A stretch of 64,000 bases of DNA from Streptomyces sp. NBC_01232. GTDB taxonomy: Bacteria > Actinomycetota > Actinomycetes > Streptomycetales > Streptomycetaceae. Below are positions 44,759 to 53,932 of the stretch, one piece after another. A program made the translations under genes and the position numbers. The DNA is taken from the NCBI RefSeq assembly GCF_035989885.1, contig NZ_CP108518.1:1984001-2048000 (forward strand), written 5' to 3'. Position 1 is the stretch's first letter, and every line of letters begins with the position of its first letter. The notes beneath the pieces are model-generated. The model ran no database searches. It was not told the DNA's origin and saw only the letters and a list, made by a program, of their open reading frames with translations.

Positions 44759-47700
44759 CCCGCGCTCCCCGGGCTGGAGTGCCACAGCTTGCGGCCGGTC
44801 GCGGGGCCGGCGCCCGGCGGCTGGAGGTCGGCCCAGGGGTTCATCTCGTACCCCGTGGACATGCGGATCGTGCGGCCGGGCCCCTGCGGGCCCTTCGCCG
44901 CCGGCTCCCCTTCGGCGCCCGGAGTACCCGGGGCGGCCGGCTCGGGTGCCGGCTCGGCGAGGCGGGCCGCGACCGCGTCCAGGCCGCCCGCCGCCCGCAG
45001 TTCCACCAGCTCCGCCAGGTTCCACGCCGCCGCTCCGACCACGCTCAGGCTCTGCGGGCCCCGCCGCTGCACGACACCTCGTACCAGCAGCAGGAAGGAG
45101 TGGAAGACGGTGTGCGCGCAGCGTTCGTGGCTGTCGTCGAAGAAGGCCAGGTCGACCAGGCCCGTCCCGTCGTCCAGCGTCGTGAAGATGACCCGCTTCC
45201 CGGAGCGGATCGGCGGGGTCTGGGTGGCCGCCTTGGCCCCCGCGACGAGCACGGTCTGCCCGTGCTCGGTGCCGCGCAGCCGGCGCGCCGGGATCACTCC
45301 CAGCTCGGCCAGGAAGGCGTGGTGGTCCCCCATCAGGTGCCGCGAGGCGTCCATGCCGAGGACGCCCAGCTCGGCACTGAGCCGCTCCGCGTCACTCAGG
45401 TCCGGCAGCCCGACGGAGGCCGTGGACCGGCCGCCCTCCAGCGGGAGTTGAGGACCGCGCACGCCTGCGGCCCGCTGCGCGCCGTGCAGTTCGGAGACGT
45501 GCAGCAGCAGGTCCCGCCGGTTGGCGCCGAAGGCGTCCAACGCACCGACCTGCGCGAGCCGTTCGGCGACCGGGCGGCCCGGGTGCGCCCGGTCCCAGAA
45601 GTCGCGCAGGGAGGCGTAGGGCTGCCCGGCCTCGATCCGGTCCGCCTCGGCCCCGCTGATGCCGTGGACGTCGGACAGCCCGAGCCGCAACCCCCACACA
45701 CCACTCTGATCGGACACCAGTTCGATACGATGGGCGGCCGCCGACCGGTTCACGTCCAGCGGCAGCACCGGTACGCCCCGCCGTCGCGCGTCCGCCAGCA
45801 GCAGCCGTTTCGGGTACATCCCCGGGTCGTGGGTCAGCAGCCCGGCGTAGAAGGCCGCCGGGTGGTGCGCCTTCAGCCAGGCCGACTGGTACGTGGGCAC
45901 CGCGAAGGCCACCGCGTGCGCCTTGCAGAAGCCGTACGAGCCGAAGGCCTCCACGATCTCCCAGGTCCGGGCGATCACCTCGATCGGATAGCCGCGCTCG
46001 GCCGCCCTCGCCGCGAACCAGACCTTGATCCGCGCCTGCGACTGCGGGTCGGACAGCCCGCGCCGCACCCGGTCCGCCTCGTCCCGCCCGCAGCCGGTCA
46101 TGACGTGCACGATCTCGATGATCTGCTCGTGGAAGACCACCACCCCGTACGTCTCGCGCAGCGCGTCGGCGAGGTCCGGGTGCGGGAAGCGGACCGGCGC
46201 CCGCCCGTGCCGGGCCTCGATGAAGGGCCGCACCATGTCGGCGGCCACCGGCCCCGGCCGGAACAGCGAGATGTCGACGACCAGATCGTGGAAGGTGGCC
46301 GGCTGCAGCCGGCCCACCAGGTCCCGCTGGCCCGGCGATTCGATCTGGAAACAGCCCAGGGTCTCGGCCGAACGGATCAGCTCGTACGTGTCCCGGTCGC
46401 CCGGCGGCACCTGCGCCGGGTCGTCCAGGTCGAGCTCCCGCCCCGTGCCGCGGCGGATCTCCGCGACCGCGTGCGCCATCGCGGACTGCATCCGCACGCC
46501 CAGCACGTCCAGCTTGAGCAGCCCGAGCTCCTCCACGTCGTCCTTGTCGAACTGGGACATGGGGAAGCCCTCGCCACTGGTGGGCACCACCGGCGTACGG
46601 GCGAGCAGCGAGTCGTCGGAGAGCAGCACCCCGCACGGGTGCATGGCGATCCCGCGCGGCAGCGCGTCCAGCGATTCGACGAGCTCCCACAGCCGCCCGT
46701 ACGACTCCCCGCGTACGTCGCGCAGTTCGGGGAGCTCCTCCAGCGCGGCGCGGGCGTCGCGAGCCCGGATGTGCGGGAAGGCCTTGGCGAGCCGGTCGGT
46801 GACGGCGGGGTCCATGGACAGGGCGGCGCCGACGTCGCGGATGGCGTGCCGGACCCGGTAGGTCTCGGGCATGGAGACGGTGGCGACGCGCTCGGTGCCG
46901 AACCGGTCCATGATCCGCCGGTAGACCTCCAGCCGGCGGGCGGACTCCACGTCGATGTCGATGTCGGGCAGGACGCGCCGCCGCTTGGAGAGGAAGCGCT
47001 CCATCAGCAGGCCGTGGGCGACGGGGTCGGCGTGGGCGATCCCGAGCAGGTGGTTGACGAGGGAGCCGGCGCCGGAGCCGCGGGCGGCCACCCGGATGCC
47101 CATCTCGCGTACGTCGTCAACAACCTGGGCGACCGTCAGAAAATACGAGGCGAAACCATGGTGGGCGATGATGTCGAGCTCCTGGTGCATCCGCTCCCAG
47201 TAGGCGCGGTCGCCCGCGTACCCGCGCAGCACCATGCCCGCCGAGGCCCGGGAGGCGAGGACCCGCTGGGCGCTGCGGTGGGCGGCGCCGACGAGGCGGG
47301 CCTCGGGGAAGTGCACGGAACCGATGCCGAGGTCGTCCTCGGGGTCCACGGAGCAGGCCTCGGCGGTACGCCGGGTCTCCGCGAGCAGGCGCCTGGCGTC
47401 GGCGGGACGCAGTCCGGCCGCCTGCGCGATGCGGTCGGCAGCCTCGGCCATGGCGGCGGGGTCCTTGAGCCAGCGCTCGCCGCTGTCGAGCGGGTACGCC
47501 GGGTTGCGCGGGTCGATGGGGACCAGGCGGCGGGCCGCGTCGAGGATGTCGGCGACCGGGCCCTGGCCGGGATCGGCATAGCGGACGGCATTGGTCAGCA
47601 CGGCCGGGACGCCCTGCTCGGCGGCGAAGCCGACGGTACGGGCGGCCAGCCGGAGCGAACCGGGCCCGGTACCGGTGCGGCCGTGGTGGACGGCCTCCAG

Positions 47701-48288
47701 GCGCAGGGAGTCGCCGTAGATCTCCCGCCACGGAGCGAGCAGCCGGGCGGCGCGGTCGGGGCGGCCCGCGGCGAGCGCCCGCCCCACCTCGGAGCCGGGC
47801 CCGAGCAGGACGAAGACGCCCTCGCCGCGCAGGGCTCCCCAGGGGACGAGCGGGACCTCGGCGGCCCCCGCGTGCGCGGCGGTGACCATCCGGCACAGCT
47901 CGGCCCACCCGGCGGCCCCGTCCCGGGCCAGGAAGACGGCCCGCGCGGCGGACTCGTCCACGAATGCCCCGCCCTTGACGGGGGTGCGCCGCCGGTACGA
48001 GGCCTCGCCGGGCCCGGCCGGGCCCCCCGACCCGGCCGATCCCGTCGCGGACGGCCGGGCGGGAGCCCCGGAGGGAGATACCGCCATGTCCACCCCGAAC
48101 AACGGCCGGATGCCCGCCTGCGCACACGCCTTCGCGAACCGCACCGCGCCCGCCACCGTGTCGCGGTCGGTGAGCGCGAGGGCGTCCATGCCCCGCTCGG
48201 CGGCACGCTCCGCCAGCCGTTGCGGGTGAGAGCCTCCGTAGCGCATGGAGAACCCCGAAACGGTGTGCAGATGCGTAAAACCAGGCAC
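44755..48288 (-). CDS. dnaE2: Error-prone DNA polymerase DnaE2
   Basis: The product is 1177 residues from GTG 48288, with AGGAGG six bases ahead (this start gives VPGFTHLHTVSG, the usual PHP opening). Domains in order are PHP, the C-family polymerase palm with catalytic PDIDIDVE, fingers (FGSYGFCKAHAVAFA) and a C-terminal OB fold (FTTLDDGTGLVDLAFF). It carries out damage-induced mutagenic synthesis with ImuB. Two overlapping LexA-like boxes lie upstream. A long Pro/Ala linker occurs near the C-terminus. No imuA' is seen beside it. Confidence 0.95.
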   Translation of the reverse strand: MPGFTHLHTVSGFSMRYGGSHPQRLAERAAERGMDALALTDRDTVAGAVRFAKACAQAGIRPLFGVDMAVSPSGAPARPSATGSAGSGGPAGPGEASYRRRTPVKGGAFVDESAARAVFLARDGAAGWAELCRMVTAAHAGAAEVPLVPWGALRGEGVFVLLGPGSEVGRALAAGRPDRAARLLAPWREIYGDSLRLEAVHHGRTGTGPGSLRLAARTVGFAAEQGVPAVLTNAVRYADPGQGPVADILDAARRLVPIDPRNPAYPLDSGERWLKDPAAMAEAADRIAQAAGLRPADARRLLAETRRTAEACSVDPEDDLGIGSVHFPEARLVGAAHRSAQRVLASRASAGMVLRGYAGDRAYWERMHQELDIIAHHGFASYFLTVAQVVDDVREMGIRVAARGSGAGSLVNHLLGIAHADPVAHGLLMERFLSKRRRVLPDIDIDVESARRLEVYRRIMDRFGTERVATVSMPETYRVRHAIRDVGAALSMDPAVTDRLAKAFPHIRARDARAALEELPELRDVRGESYGRLWELVESLDALPRGIAMHPCGVLLSDDSLLARTPVVPTSGEGFPMSQFDKDDVEELGLLKLDVLGVRMQSAMAHAVAEIRRGTGRELDLDDPAQVPPGDRDTYELIRSAETLGCFQIESPGQRDLVGRLQPATFHDLVVDISLFRPGPVAADMVRPFIEARHGRAPVRFPHPDLADALRETYGVVVFHEQIIEIVHVMTGCGRDEADRVRRGLSDPQSQARIKVWFAARAAERGYPIEVIARTWEIVEAFGSYGFCKAHAVAFAVPTYQSAWLKAHHPAAFYAGLLTHDPGMYPKRLLLADARRRGVPVLPLDVNRSAAAHRIELVSDQSGVWGLRLGLSDVHGISGAEADRIEAGQPYASLRDFWDRAHPGRPVAERLAQVGALDAFGANRRDLLLHVSELHGAQRAAGVRGPQLPLEGGRSTASVGLPDLSDAERLSAELGVLGMDASRHLMGDHHAFLAELGVIPARRLRGTEHGQTVLVAGAKAATQTPPIRSGKRVIFTTLDDGTGLVDLAFFDDSHERCAHTVFHSFLLLVRGVVQRRGPQSLSVVGAAAWNLAELVELRAAGGLDAVAARLAEPAPEPAAPGTPGAEGEPAAKGPQGPGRTIRMSTGYEMNPWADLQPPGAGPATGRKLWHSSPGSAG

Positions 48289-48346
48289 CCGCGGCCTCCT
48301 GCTTCGCTCGAATGAACACCTCCCCCGCTCTCCACCATAGAGCAAT

Positions 48347-48375
48347 TCGAATACCTGTGCGAAACACTTGTTCGA
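48347..48375 (-). promoter_or_regulatory. Two overlapping LexA (SOS) box candidates before dnaE2
   Basis: TCGAATACCTGTGCGA (48347-48362) fits the actinobacterial TCGAAC-N4-GTTCGA pattern at 10 of 12 positions. CGAAACACTTGTTCGA (48360-48375) has a perfect right half. They lie 59-87 bases before the dnaE2 start. Confidence 0.65.
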
Positions 48376-48989
48376 TCACCTTACGGAGTGCCCTGCGGGC
48401 TGCTCGGCGGGGTTGTGCCTCGGCCCTGCGGGCTGCTTGGGGATCTGCGGCTCGGGCCGCCCTTGCCTCGGGCCACGCCTCAATCGCCGGCGGGGCTGGG
48501 GTGTGCGGGCGCCTCGGCGGTATGCGGCCCGGCCGGGTTGTGCCTCGGGCCGCGCCTCAATCGCCGGCGGGGCTGGGGTGTGCGGGTTTGTCGGCTGGGT
48601 CGGTCCGTGGTGCCGTGCCGGGGTATCTCCTCGGCTCGCGCCTGCGGCGGGGGTCCAGCTGTACGGCCTGGGTTGCGCGCTCGTCCTGCGGGGACACCCC
48701 GCCACGCCCCCCTGCCCTCCGCCGGAGAGGCCCACGGGGGGGAACGGCTGGCACTGCCGAAGCTCTGCCGTGGGGTGGGGACACGCAGGAGGGTCCCCGG
48801 AGGACGAGCGCGCGACCGCGGCCGCCTGGCCGCGACGGGCCCGCGCGCGCCGAGCCGAGGAGACTCTCGTGCGGGGCACCACCCCACACCGCCCAGCCCC
48901 GCCGGCGCTTGAGGCGCGGCCCGGGCCGGGACAGCCCGCGCAGACGGGCACCGCCGAGCACCCCGCAGGGGACCCGGCATGATCGGGGC
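48376..48989. repeat. Composite repeat region: direct repeats and nested long palindrome
   Basis: A 46-bp repeat occurs at 48464-48509 and 48541-48586 (one mismatch; core CGCCTCAATCGCCGGCGGGG). A related inverted copy lies at about 48894-48925. Between them 48608-48882 folds on itself: the inner arm at 48671-48699 pairs with 48791-48817 (core GCGCGCTCGTCCT), and outer arms near 48625-48640 pair with 48850-48870 (TCTCCTCGGCTCG). No gene is supported. Similar units are dispersed in Streptomyces genomes. Confidence 0.8.
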
Positions 48990-50174
48990 ATGATCACCAC
49001 CCTCGCCGTCGAGAACTACCGCTCGCTGCGCAAGCTGATCGTCCCGCTGGGCCGGCTCACCGTCGTGACCGGGGCGAACGGGACCGGCAAGTCCAGCCTC
49101 TACCGTTCGCTGCGCCTGCTCGCCGACTCCGCCCGGGGCGGGGCGATCGCGGCCCTGGCGCGGGAGGGCGGGCTGCCCTCCACCCTGTGGGCCGGGCCGG
49201 AGAATCTGGCACGGGCGGTGCGCGAAGGGCAGCAGCCCCTCCAGGGAACGGTCCGCAGCGAGCCGGTCAGTCTGCGCCTGGGCTTCGCGGGCGACGAGTT
49301 CGGCTACGCCGTGGACTTCGGGCATCCCGTGCCGGTGGCGGAATCCCTCTTCGCCCTGGACCCGGAGATCAAGCGCGAGTGCACCTGGGCCGGGCCGGTG
49401 CTGCGCCCCGCGGCCCTGCTGTCCGACCGCGCGGGGCCGGCCGTACGGACCCGCACCGCGGACGGCGGCTGGCACCGTACACAGAACGCCCTGCGCCCCT
49501 ACGACTCCATGCTCAGCGAGCTCGCCGACCCCCAGCTGGCACCGGACCTCCTCGCCCTGCGCGAGCTGATCCGGTCCTGGCGGTTCTACGACCACGTCCG
49601 CACGGACGCCGGGGCACCCGCCCGGAACCCGCGGATCGGCACCCGTACGCCGGTGCTCGCCGCCGACGGCTCCGACCTGCCCGCCGCGCTCCAGACGATC
49701 CGCGAGACCGGGGACCATGCCGCGCTGGACGAGGCGGTCTCGGCGGCCTTCCCCGGCAGCCGGGTCTCCGTCACCGACCGCGACGGCCGCTTCGAGCTGG
49801 AACTCCACCAGCACGGCCTGCTGCGTCCGCTGGGCGCGGCCGAGCTTTCCGACGGCACCCTGCGCTACCTGCTCTGGACGGCGGCCCTGCTGACCCCGCG
49901 GCCGCCCGCCCTGATGGTCCTCAACGAGCCGGAGACCAGCCTCCACCCGGACCTGCTCGCCCCGCTCGCGAACCTGATCCTCACGGCGAGCCGGGACACC
50001 CAGACGGTGGTGGTCACCCATGCCGCCCCGCTGGCCGAGGCCCTGGCGGCCGGGACCCGCCGGCACCGGGTGGACCTGCAGACCATCACCCTGGTCAAGG
50101 AGTTCGGCCGCACGGAGGTCGCGGGCCGCGAGGGCCCGCTGGACGAGCCGCTCTGGTACTGGCCGAAGCGCTAG
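48990..50174 (+). CDS. AAA_21/RecF-like ATPase
   Basis: The product is 394 residues. The N-terminal P-loop is VVTGANGTGKSSL (about 26-38). The C-terminal signature ELSDGTLRYLLW and Walker B LMVLNEPETSLHPD mark an SMC/OLD-type ATPase without a TOPRIM domain. Such proteins work in defence or DNA metabolism, but no partner nuclease is adjacent. Its stop TAG (50172-50174) is part of the left flank of a short inverted-repeat element. Confidence 0.85.
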   Translation: MITTLAVENYRSLRKLIVPLGRLTVVTGANGTGKSSLYRSLRLLADSARGGAIAALAREGGLPSTLWAGPENLARAVREGQQPLQGTVRSEPVSLRLGFAGDEFGYAVDFGHPVPVAESLFALDPEIKRECTWAGPVLRPAALLSDRAGPAVRTRTADGGWHRTQNALRPYDSMLSELADPQLAPDLLALRELIRSWRFYDHVRTDAGAPARNPRIGTRTPVLAADGSDLPAALQTIRETGDHAALDEAVSAAFPGSRVSVTDRDGRFELELHQHGLLRPLGAAELSDGTLRYLLWTAALLTPRPPALMVLNEPETSLHPDLLAPLANLILTASRDTQTVVVTHAAPLAEALAAGTRRHRVDLQTITLVKEFGRTEVAGREGPLDEPLWYWPKR

Positions 50175-50248
50175 GTCCTGTCGTCAAAGTAGCGCCGGTT
50201 GGGTGCCGGGCGCCGCGGGCCAGGCGGGACTTTGACGACAGGACCTAG
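50171..50248. mobile_element. 78-bp perfect inverted-repeat element between convergent genes
   Basis: AGGTCCTGTCGTCAAAGT and its exact complement form 20-bp arms (50171-50190, 50229-50248) around 38 bases. CTAG sits at both ends, as a target duplication would. The flanking TAG stop codons of both convergent genes lie in these CTAG sequences. It can also fold as a bidirectional terminator. Confidence 0.75.
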
Positions 50249-50655
50249 GACACGGCCGGGCCGTCGGCGCCCAGCAGGCGGGCCGCGCGGGCGGCCTCGG
50301 CGTCGTAGACCTGGAAGTCGATCCGCCGCCCGTCCGGAGCCCGGTACTCCAGCACCTGCATACCCGGCCGCCGGCTCCCACGGGCGACCACCCGGCCGCC
50401 CACGGGCAGCGCGACCGCCCCGCGCAGCGGCGCCGCGAAGACCGCTCCCGTGCCGTCCGCGCCGGTCCGCAGCTTCCCGTAGCCGAAGAACCGCCGCCGG
50501 ACCCCCTGCCGCCAGCGCGCCTGGCAGGGGACGGCGGTGACGGCGCCGCCGGCGGCAGCCGCCGTCCGGGCCTCCGCCCGCCGGGCGACCGTCCTGCGCG
50601 TCAGGGTGCCTACCAGTAACGCGCAGAGCGCCAGGGCCACCATCTCGACGACCAC
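50245..50655 (-). CDS. Small membrane-anchored protein, DUF2550-like
   Basis: The product is 136 residues from GTG 50655 (GGGGGAG ahead). One N-terminal membrane helix (about 3-18, MVALALCALLVGTL) precedes a soluble domain with WRQGVRRRFFGYGKLR and a C-terminal LEYRAPDGRRIDFQVY. It resembles DUF2550 proteins weakly. Its stop lies in the CTAG right flank of the inverted-repeat element. Confidence 0.6.
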   Translation of the reverse strand: MVVEMVALALCALLVGTLTRRTVARRAEARTAAAAGGAVTAVPCQARWRQGVRRRFFGYGKLRTGADGTGAVFAAPLRGAVALPVGGRVVARGSRRPGMQVLEYRAPDGRRIDFQVYDAEAARAARLLGADGPAVS

Positions 50656-50705
50656 GTCCGCTCCCCCGCCCTCCTCAGGGGTGAACCACCCCAAGTGAGC
50701 TCACT

Positions 50706-52367
50706 CTAGAGGGAGTTCCGGTGGACCACCTCGCCCGCCACGACGACCGTCTCGGCGACCGTGCCCGGGATCTCGTCCGCCGGGACGGTGAGGATGTCCC
50801 GGGACAGGATCACGAAGTCCGCCGCCTTGCCGACCGTGAGGGAACCGCGCTCCTCGTCGAGGAAGTTGGCGTGGGCCGAGCCCATCGTGTAGCCGTACAC
50901 GGCCGTCTCCACGTCCACCGTCTCGGCCGGCTGCCAGGCCGGGCCGTCGCCGGACAGCGGGCGGCGCGTCACCGCCGTGTAGATGCCGACCATCGGGTCC
51001 ATCTCCGCCACGTTCCAGTCGCTGGAGAACGCCAGCACCGCACCCGCCACGTGCAGGCTCCGCATCGGCCAGGCCTTGTGCCAGCGGCCCTCGCCCACGT
51101 TCTCCGCCCAGTCCTGGCCGGGGCCCGCGATCTCCGGCGCGCAGTGCCTCGGCTGCATGCACGCGATCACGCCGAGCTCCGCGAAGCGCGGTACGTCGGC
51201 CGGGTCCAGGCATTCCACGTGGACCACCTGGTGGCGGGCGTCGCGCGGGCCGTTCAGCGTCCGCGCGTGCTCGACCGCGTCCAGGACGGCCCGGATGCCC
51301 CGGTCGCCGGTCGCGTGCACGAAGCACTGGAAGCCGCGCGCGTCCAGCTTGGCCAGCAGCTGCGCGAACTCCTCCGCCGGGTAGAAGGTCTCGCCGCGGT
51401 GGGCGCCGCAGCCGGTGTACGGCTCCAGGAGCGCGGCCGTGCGCGGTTCCACCACGTCGTCGATGTACAGCTTGAGCGGGCCGACCCGCAGCCGGTCGCC
51501 GGCGAACCGCCGTGCCGCGTCGGCGAATTCGTCCAGGTCGGCGTCGCCGGTGCCGCGCGGGTGGAACAGCGCCGCGACGATCCGTGAGCGCAACCGTCCT
51601 TCCGAGCGGGCCCGTTCGAAGAGCTCGAGGTCGTCGAGGGAGTTCTGCGGCTCGACCACCGTGGTGATGCCGAAGCCGATGGCGTCGTCGAGGCTCTTGG
51701 CGAGCCGCCCGTACTGCCGGTCCGGCGAGGCCCACGGCACGCCCAGCTCGCGCAGTGCGCGGTGGCCGGCGCGGGAGAGCCCCTTGATGGCGAAGTCCTT
51801 GACGAAGCCGGTGGGTTCGCCGGTCTCCGGGTCCACCGCGGCGGTGCCGAAGGGGAGGTCGGTGTCGTCCCGGGAGACCCCGAGCCGCCGCATGGCCGCC
51901 GTGTTCAGCCAGGCCGTGTGCACGTCGTACGAGAGCACGATCGCCGGGGTGTCCCCGGTGACGGGGTCCAGGTCGGCGGCACACGGCATCCGCCCGCCGG
52001 GGATGGCGGAGTAGTCGAAGGCCTCGGCCTCGATCCATCCGGCGTCCGGGTTGGCCTCCCGCCAGGCAAGGATCCGCTCGTGGATGCCCGCGAGGGTGCG
52101 CACCCCGGCGAGCTGGACGCAGTCCGTGTCGGAGCCGAGCCGGACGTGGTTGTGGGCGTCGATGAAGCCGGGCAGGACGAGCTTGCCGCCCGCGTCGATC
52201 CGCTGGGTACCGGGGCCCGCCCAGGCGGCGGCCTCGGTGTCCGGGCCGACCCAGACGATCCGCCCGTCGTGGACGGCGAGGGCCTCGGCCTCGGGCAGGC
52301 CGGGGTCGACGGTGTGGATCCGGGCTCCGGTGAGCAGCAGGTCGGCGGGGAAGGGGTGGCGTGCCAT
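50706..52367 (-). CDS. Amidohydrolase family protein (YtcJ-like)
   Basis: The product is 553 residues from ATG 52367 (GGAG nine bases ahead). The metal-binding GFIDAHNH and later His/Asp blocks (FVHATGDRG, FSSDWNV) are typical of the amidohydrolase_3 group. It hydrolyses amide or N-formyl bonds of small molecules in the cytosol. It follows the NCS1 permease on the same strand, so the permease may import its substrate, perhaps a nucleobase-related compound. Confidence 0.9.
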   Translation of the reverse strand: MARHPFPADLLLTGARIHTVDPGLPEAEALAVHDGRIVWVGPDTEAAAWAGPGTQRIDAGGKLVLPGFIDAHNHVRLGSDTDCVQLAGVRTLAGIHERILAWREANPDAGWIEAEAFDYSAIPGGRMPCAADLDPVTGDTPAIVLSYDVHTAWLNTAAMRRLGVSRDDTDLPFGTAAVDPETGEPTGFVKDFAIKGLSRAGHRALRELGVPWASPDRQYGRLAKSLDDAIGFGITTVVEPQNSLDDLELFERARSEGRLRSRIVAALFHPRGTGDADLDEFADAARRFAGDRLRVGPLKLYIDDVVEPRTAALLEPYTGCGAHRGETFYPAEEFAQLLAKLDARGFQCFVHATGDRGIRAVLDAVEHARTLNGPRDARHQVVHVECLDPADVPRFAELGVIACMQPRHCAPEIAGPGQDWAENVGEGRWHKAWPMRSLHVAGAVLAFSSDWNVAEMDPMVGIYTAVTRRPLSGDGPAWQPAETVDVETAVYGYTMGSAHANFLDEERGSLTVGKAADFVILSRDILTVPADEIPGTVAETVVVAGEVVHRNSL

Positions 52368-52400
52368 GTGGGGGTGCTCCATTGCGGTGTGCGGTGTCGT

Positions 52401-53795
52401 TCAGGCGGCCGGGGCGTACGCCGCGACCCGGCGGCGGGTGAGGGCCCAGTAGGTGAGTCCGGAGACGACCGAGCCGAGGAGGGTGAGGTCGGCGCCGCCG
52501 AGCGGGGCGACCAGTGGGCCGGTCCACAGCTCGGAGTCGCAGGTCAGGGCCGCGAAGGTCATTCCGGTGAGCAGGGCGGTGATGCCCGCGGAGTGGTAGC
52601 CGGAGCGGTACCAGTAGGCGCCCCCGCTGCCCGCGTGCAGGGCGTCGGCGTCGTAGTGGCAGCGGCGCAGCAGCATGTCGGCGAGGAAGACCCCGCCCCA
52701 GGGGGCGAACACGATGATCAGCAGGGAGAGGAAGGAGAGCAGGGAGGTGGTGAAGTCGGTGAGGAAGAGCGCGGCGAGCGAGCCGAGGGCGGTGACGGCG
52801 GCGCTGATGACGATGGCCCGGGCGCGGCTCCACGGGATGCCGAGGACCTGGAGGTTCAGGCTGGAGGAGTAGAGCGTGATGATCGAGTTGGTGACCGAGC
52901 CGCCGAGCACGAGGGCCAGGAAGAGCGGCTGGAACCAGCCGGGCAGCAGGCTCTCCGCCCCGGCGACCGCGTCGGTCATGTCGGTCTGGGTGGCGGCGGC
53001 GACGCCCGCGACGCCGAGGGCCACGGAGGAGAGGAAGCCGCCGAGGGCTCCCATCCAGGTGAGGGACTTCAGCGAGGTGGTCCGGGGCAGGTAGCGGGTG
53101 TAGTCGGCGGGCATCGGCAGGTACGAGAAGGGGCCGGCGAGCATGACGACGAAGGCCAGGCTCCAGCCGGAGAGCCCGGGGGCGGCGCCGGCCGGGGCGG
53201 CGGTATCGGTGCCGGGGATGACGAAGAGGAGCAGGACGCCGAAGCCGGCGGCGAGGACGTAGGCCATCCAGCGCTCGGCGAACTGCACGGTGGCGTGGCC
53301 CCACATGGCGACGGCGAAGGTCAGCGCGAGGGTGACGAGGAGGGCGACGGCGCGGCCCGCGGTGCCGCTCTGCCAGCCGATCTCGGCGAAGAAGACTTCC
53401 AGGGCGAGGGTGCCCACCACGGTGTTGACGATGGTGTAGCCGATGCTCACGACCCAGTTGAGGACGCCGGCCGGGAAGTTGCCGCGTATGCCGAAGGCGG
53501 CGCGGGAGATGACCAGGGTGGCGGTGCCGGTGCGGATGCCGCTGAGTCCGGCGGCGCTGATGGCGAAGAAGGACAGTCCGCCGATCACGACCACGGCGGT
53601 GGCCTGCCAGAAGGAGAGCCCGAAGGCGACGGCGAGGGCCCCGTTGATCACGTAGGTGAAGGTGAGGTTGGAGCCGAACCAGAGCCAGAAGAGGTCCTTG
53701 GCGCTGCCGTGGCGCTCGGCGTCCGGGATGGGGTCGATCCCGTGGGTTTCGACCCGGAACACCTCGTCGACGTCGGCTGTCTCCTGCTGTCCCAT
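52401..53795 (-). CDS. NCS1 family purine/cytosine permease
   Basis: The product is 464 residues with 12 predicted helices. The family blocks GSNLTFTYVINGALAV and SRAAFGIRGNFPAGVLNWV are present. It symports nucleobases, hydantoins or related compounds. Two matched palindromes lie just upstream and the divergent TetR is the likely repressor. The amidohydrolase downstream (18-base gap before its end) completes an uptake-and-hydrolysis unit. Confidence 0.93.
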   Translation of the reverse strand: MGQQETADVDEVFRVETHGIDPIPDAERHGSAKDLFWLWFGSNLTFTYVINGALAVAFGLSFWQATAVVVIGGLSFFAISAAGLSGIRTGTATLVISRAAFGIRGNFPAGVLNWVVSIGYTIVNTVVGTLALEVFFAEIGWQSGTAGRAVALLVTLALTFAVAMWGHATVQFAERWMAYVLAAGFGVLLLFVIPGTDTAAPAGAAPGLSGWSLAFVVMLAGPFSYLPMPADYTRYLPRTTSLKSLTWMGALGGFLSSVALGVAGVAAATQTDMTDAVAGAESLLPGWFQPLFLALVLGGSVTNSIITLYSSSLNLQVLGIPWSRARAIVISAAVTALGSLAALFLTDFTTSLLSFLSLLIIVFAPWGGVFLADMLLRRCHYDADALHAGSGGAYWYRSGYHSAGITALLTGMTFAALTCDSELWTGPLVAPLGGADLTLLGSVVSGLTYWALTRRRVAAYAPAA

Positions 53796-53819
53796 GAGGA
53801 CCCCTGACCTTGAGCGATC

Positions 53820-53855
53820 TTGAATGGCGTTCTAACTTCTTGAATGGCATTCAAG
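53820..53855. promoter_or_regulatory. Tandem operator boxes between permease and TetR
   Basis: CTTGAATGGCATTCAAG (53839-53855) is a perfect palindrome. TTGAATGGCGTTCTAA (53820-53835) is a degraded copy 20 bases away. They lie in the divergent promoter region. Confidence 0.75.
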
Positions 53856-53932
53856 ATGAGGGGTCGACCTCGCCCCCGTCAAGACCCTGTCCGGGATAAG
53901 GTCGGCCCAGGAAGATCCGGAGGGCGGGAGCG

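Noticed and set aside
44779..48315. 1178-codon plus-strand frame opposite dnaE2
   Set aside because: It is the antisense frame of dnaE2, with no recognisable features.
48990..50174. OLD-family or Gabija-type defence pair
   Set aside because: The ATPase has no TOPRIM domain, and no UvrD-like or nuclease partner gene flanks it.
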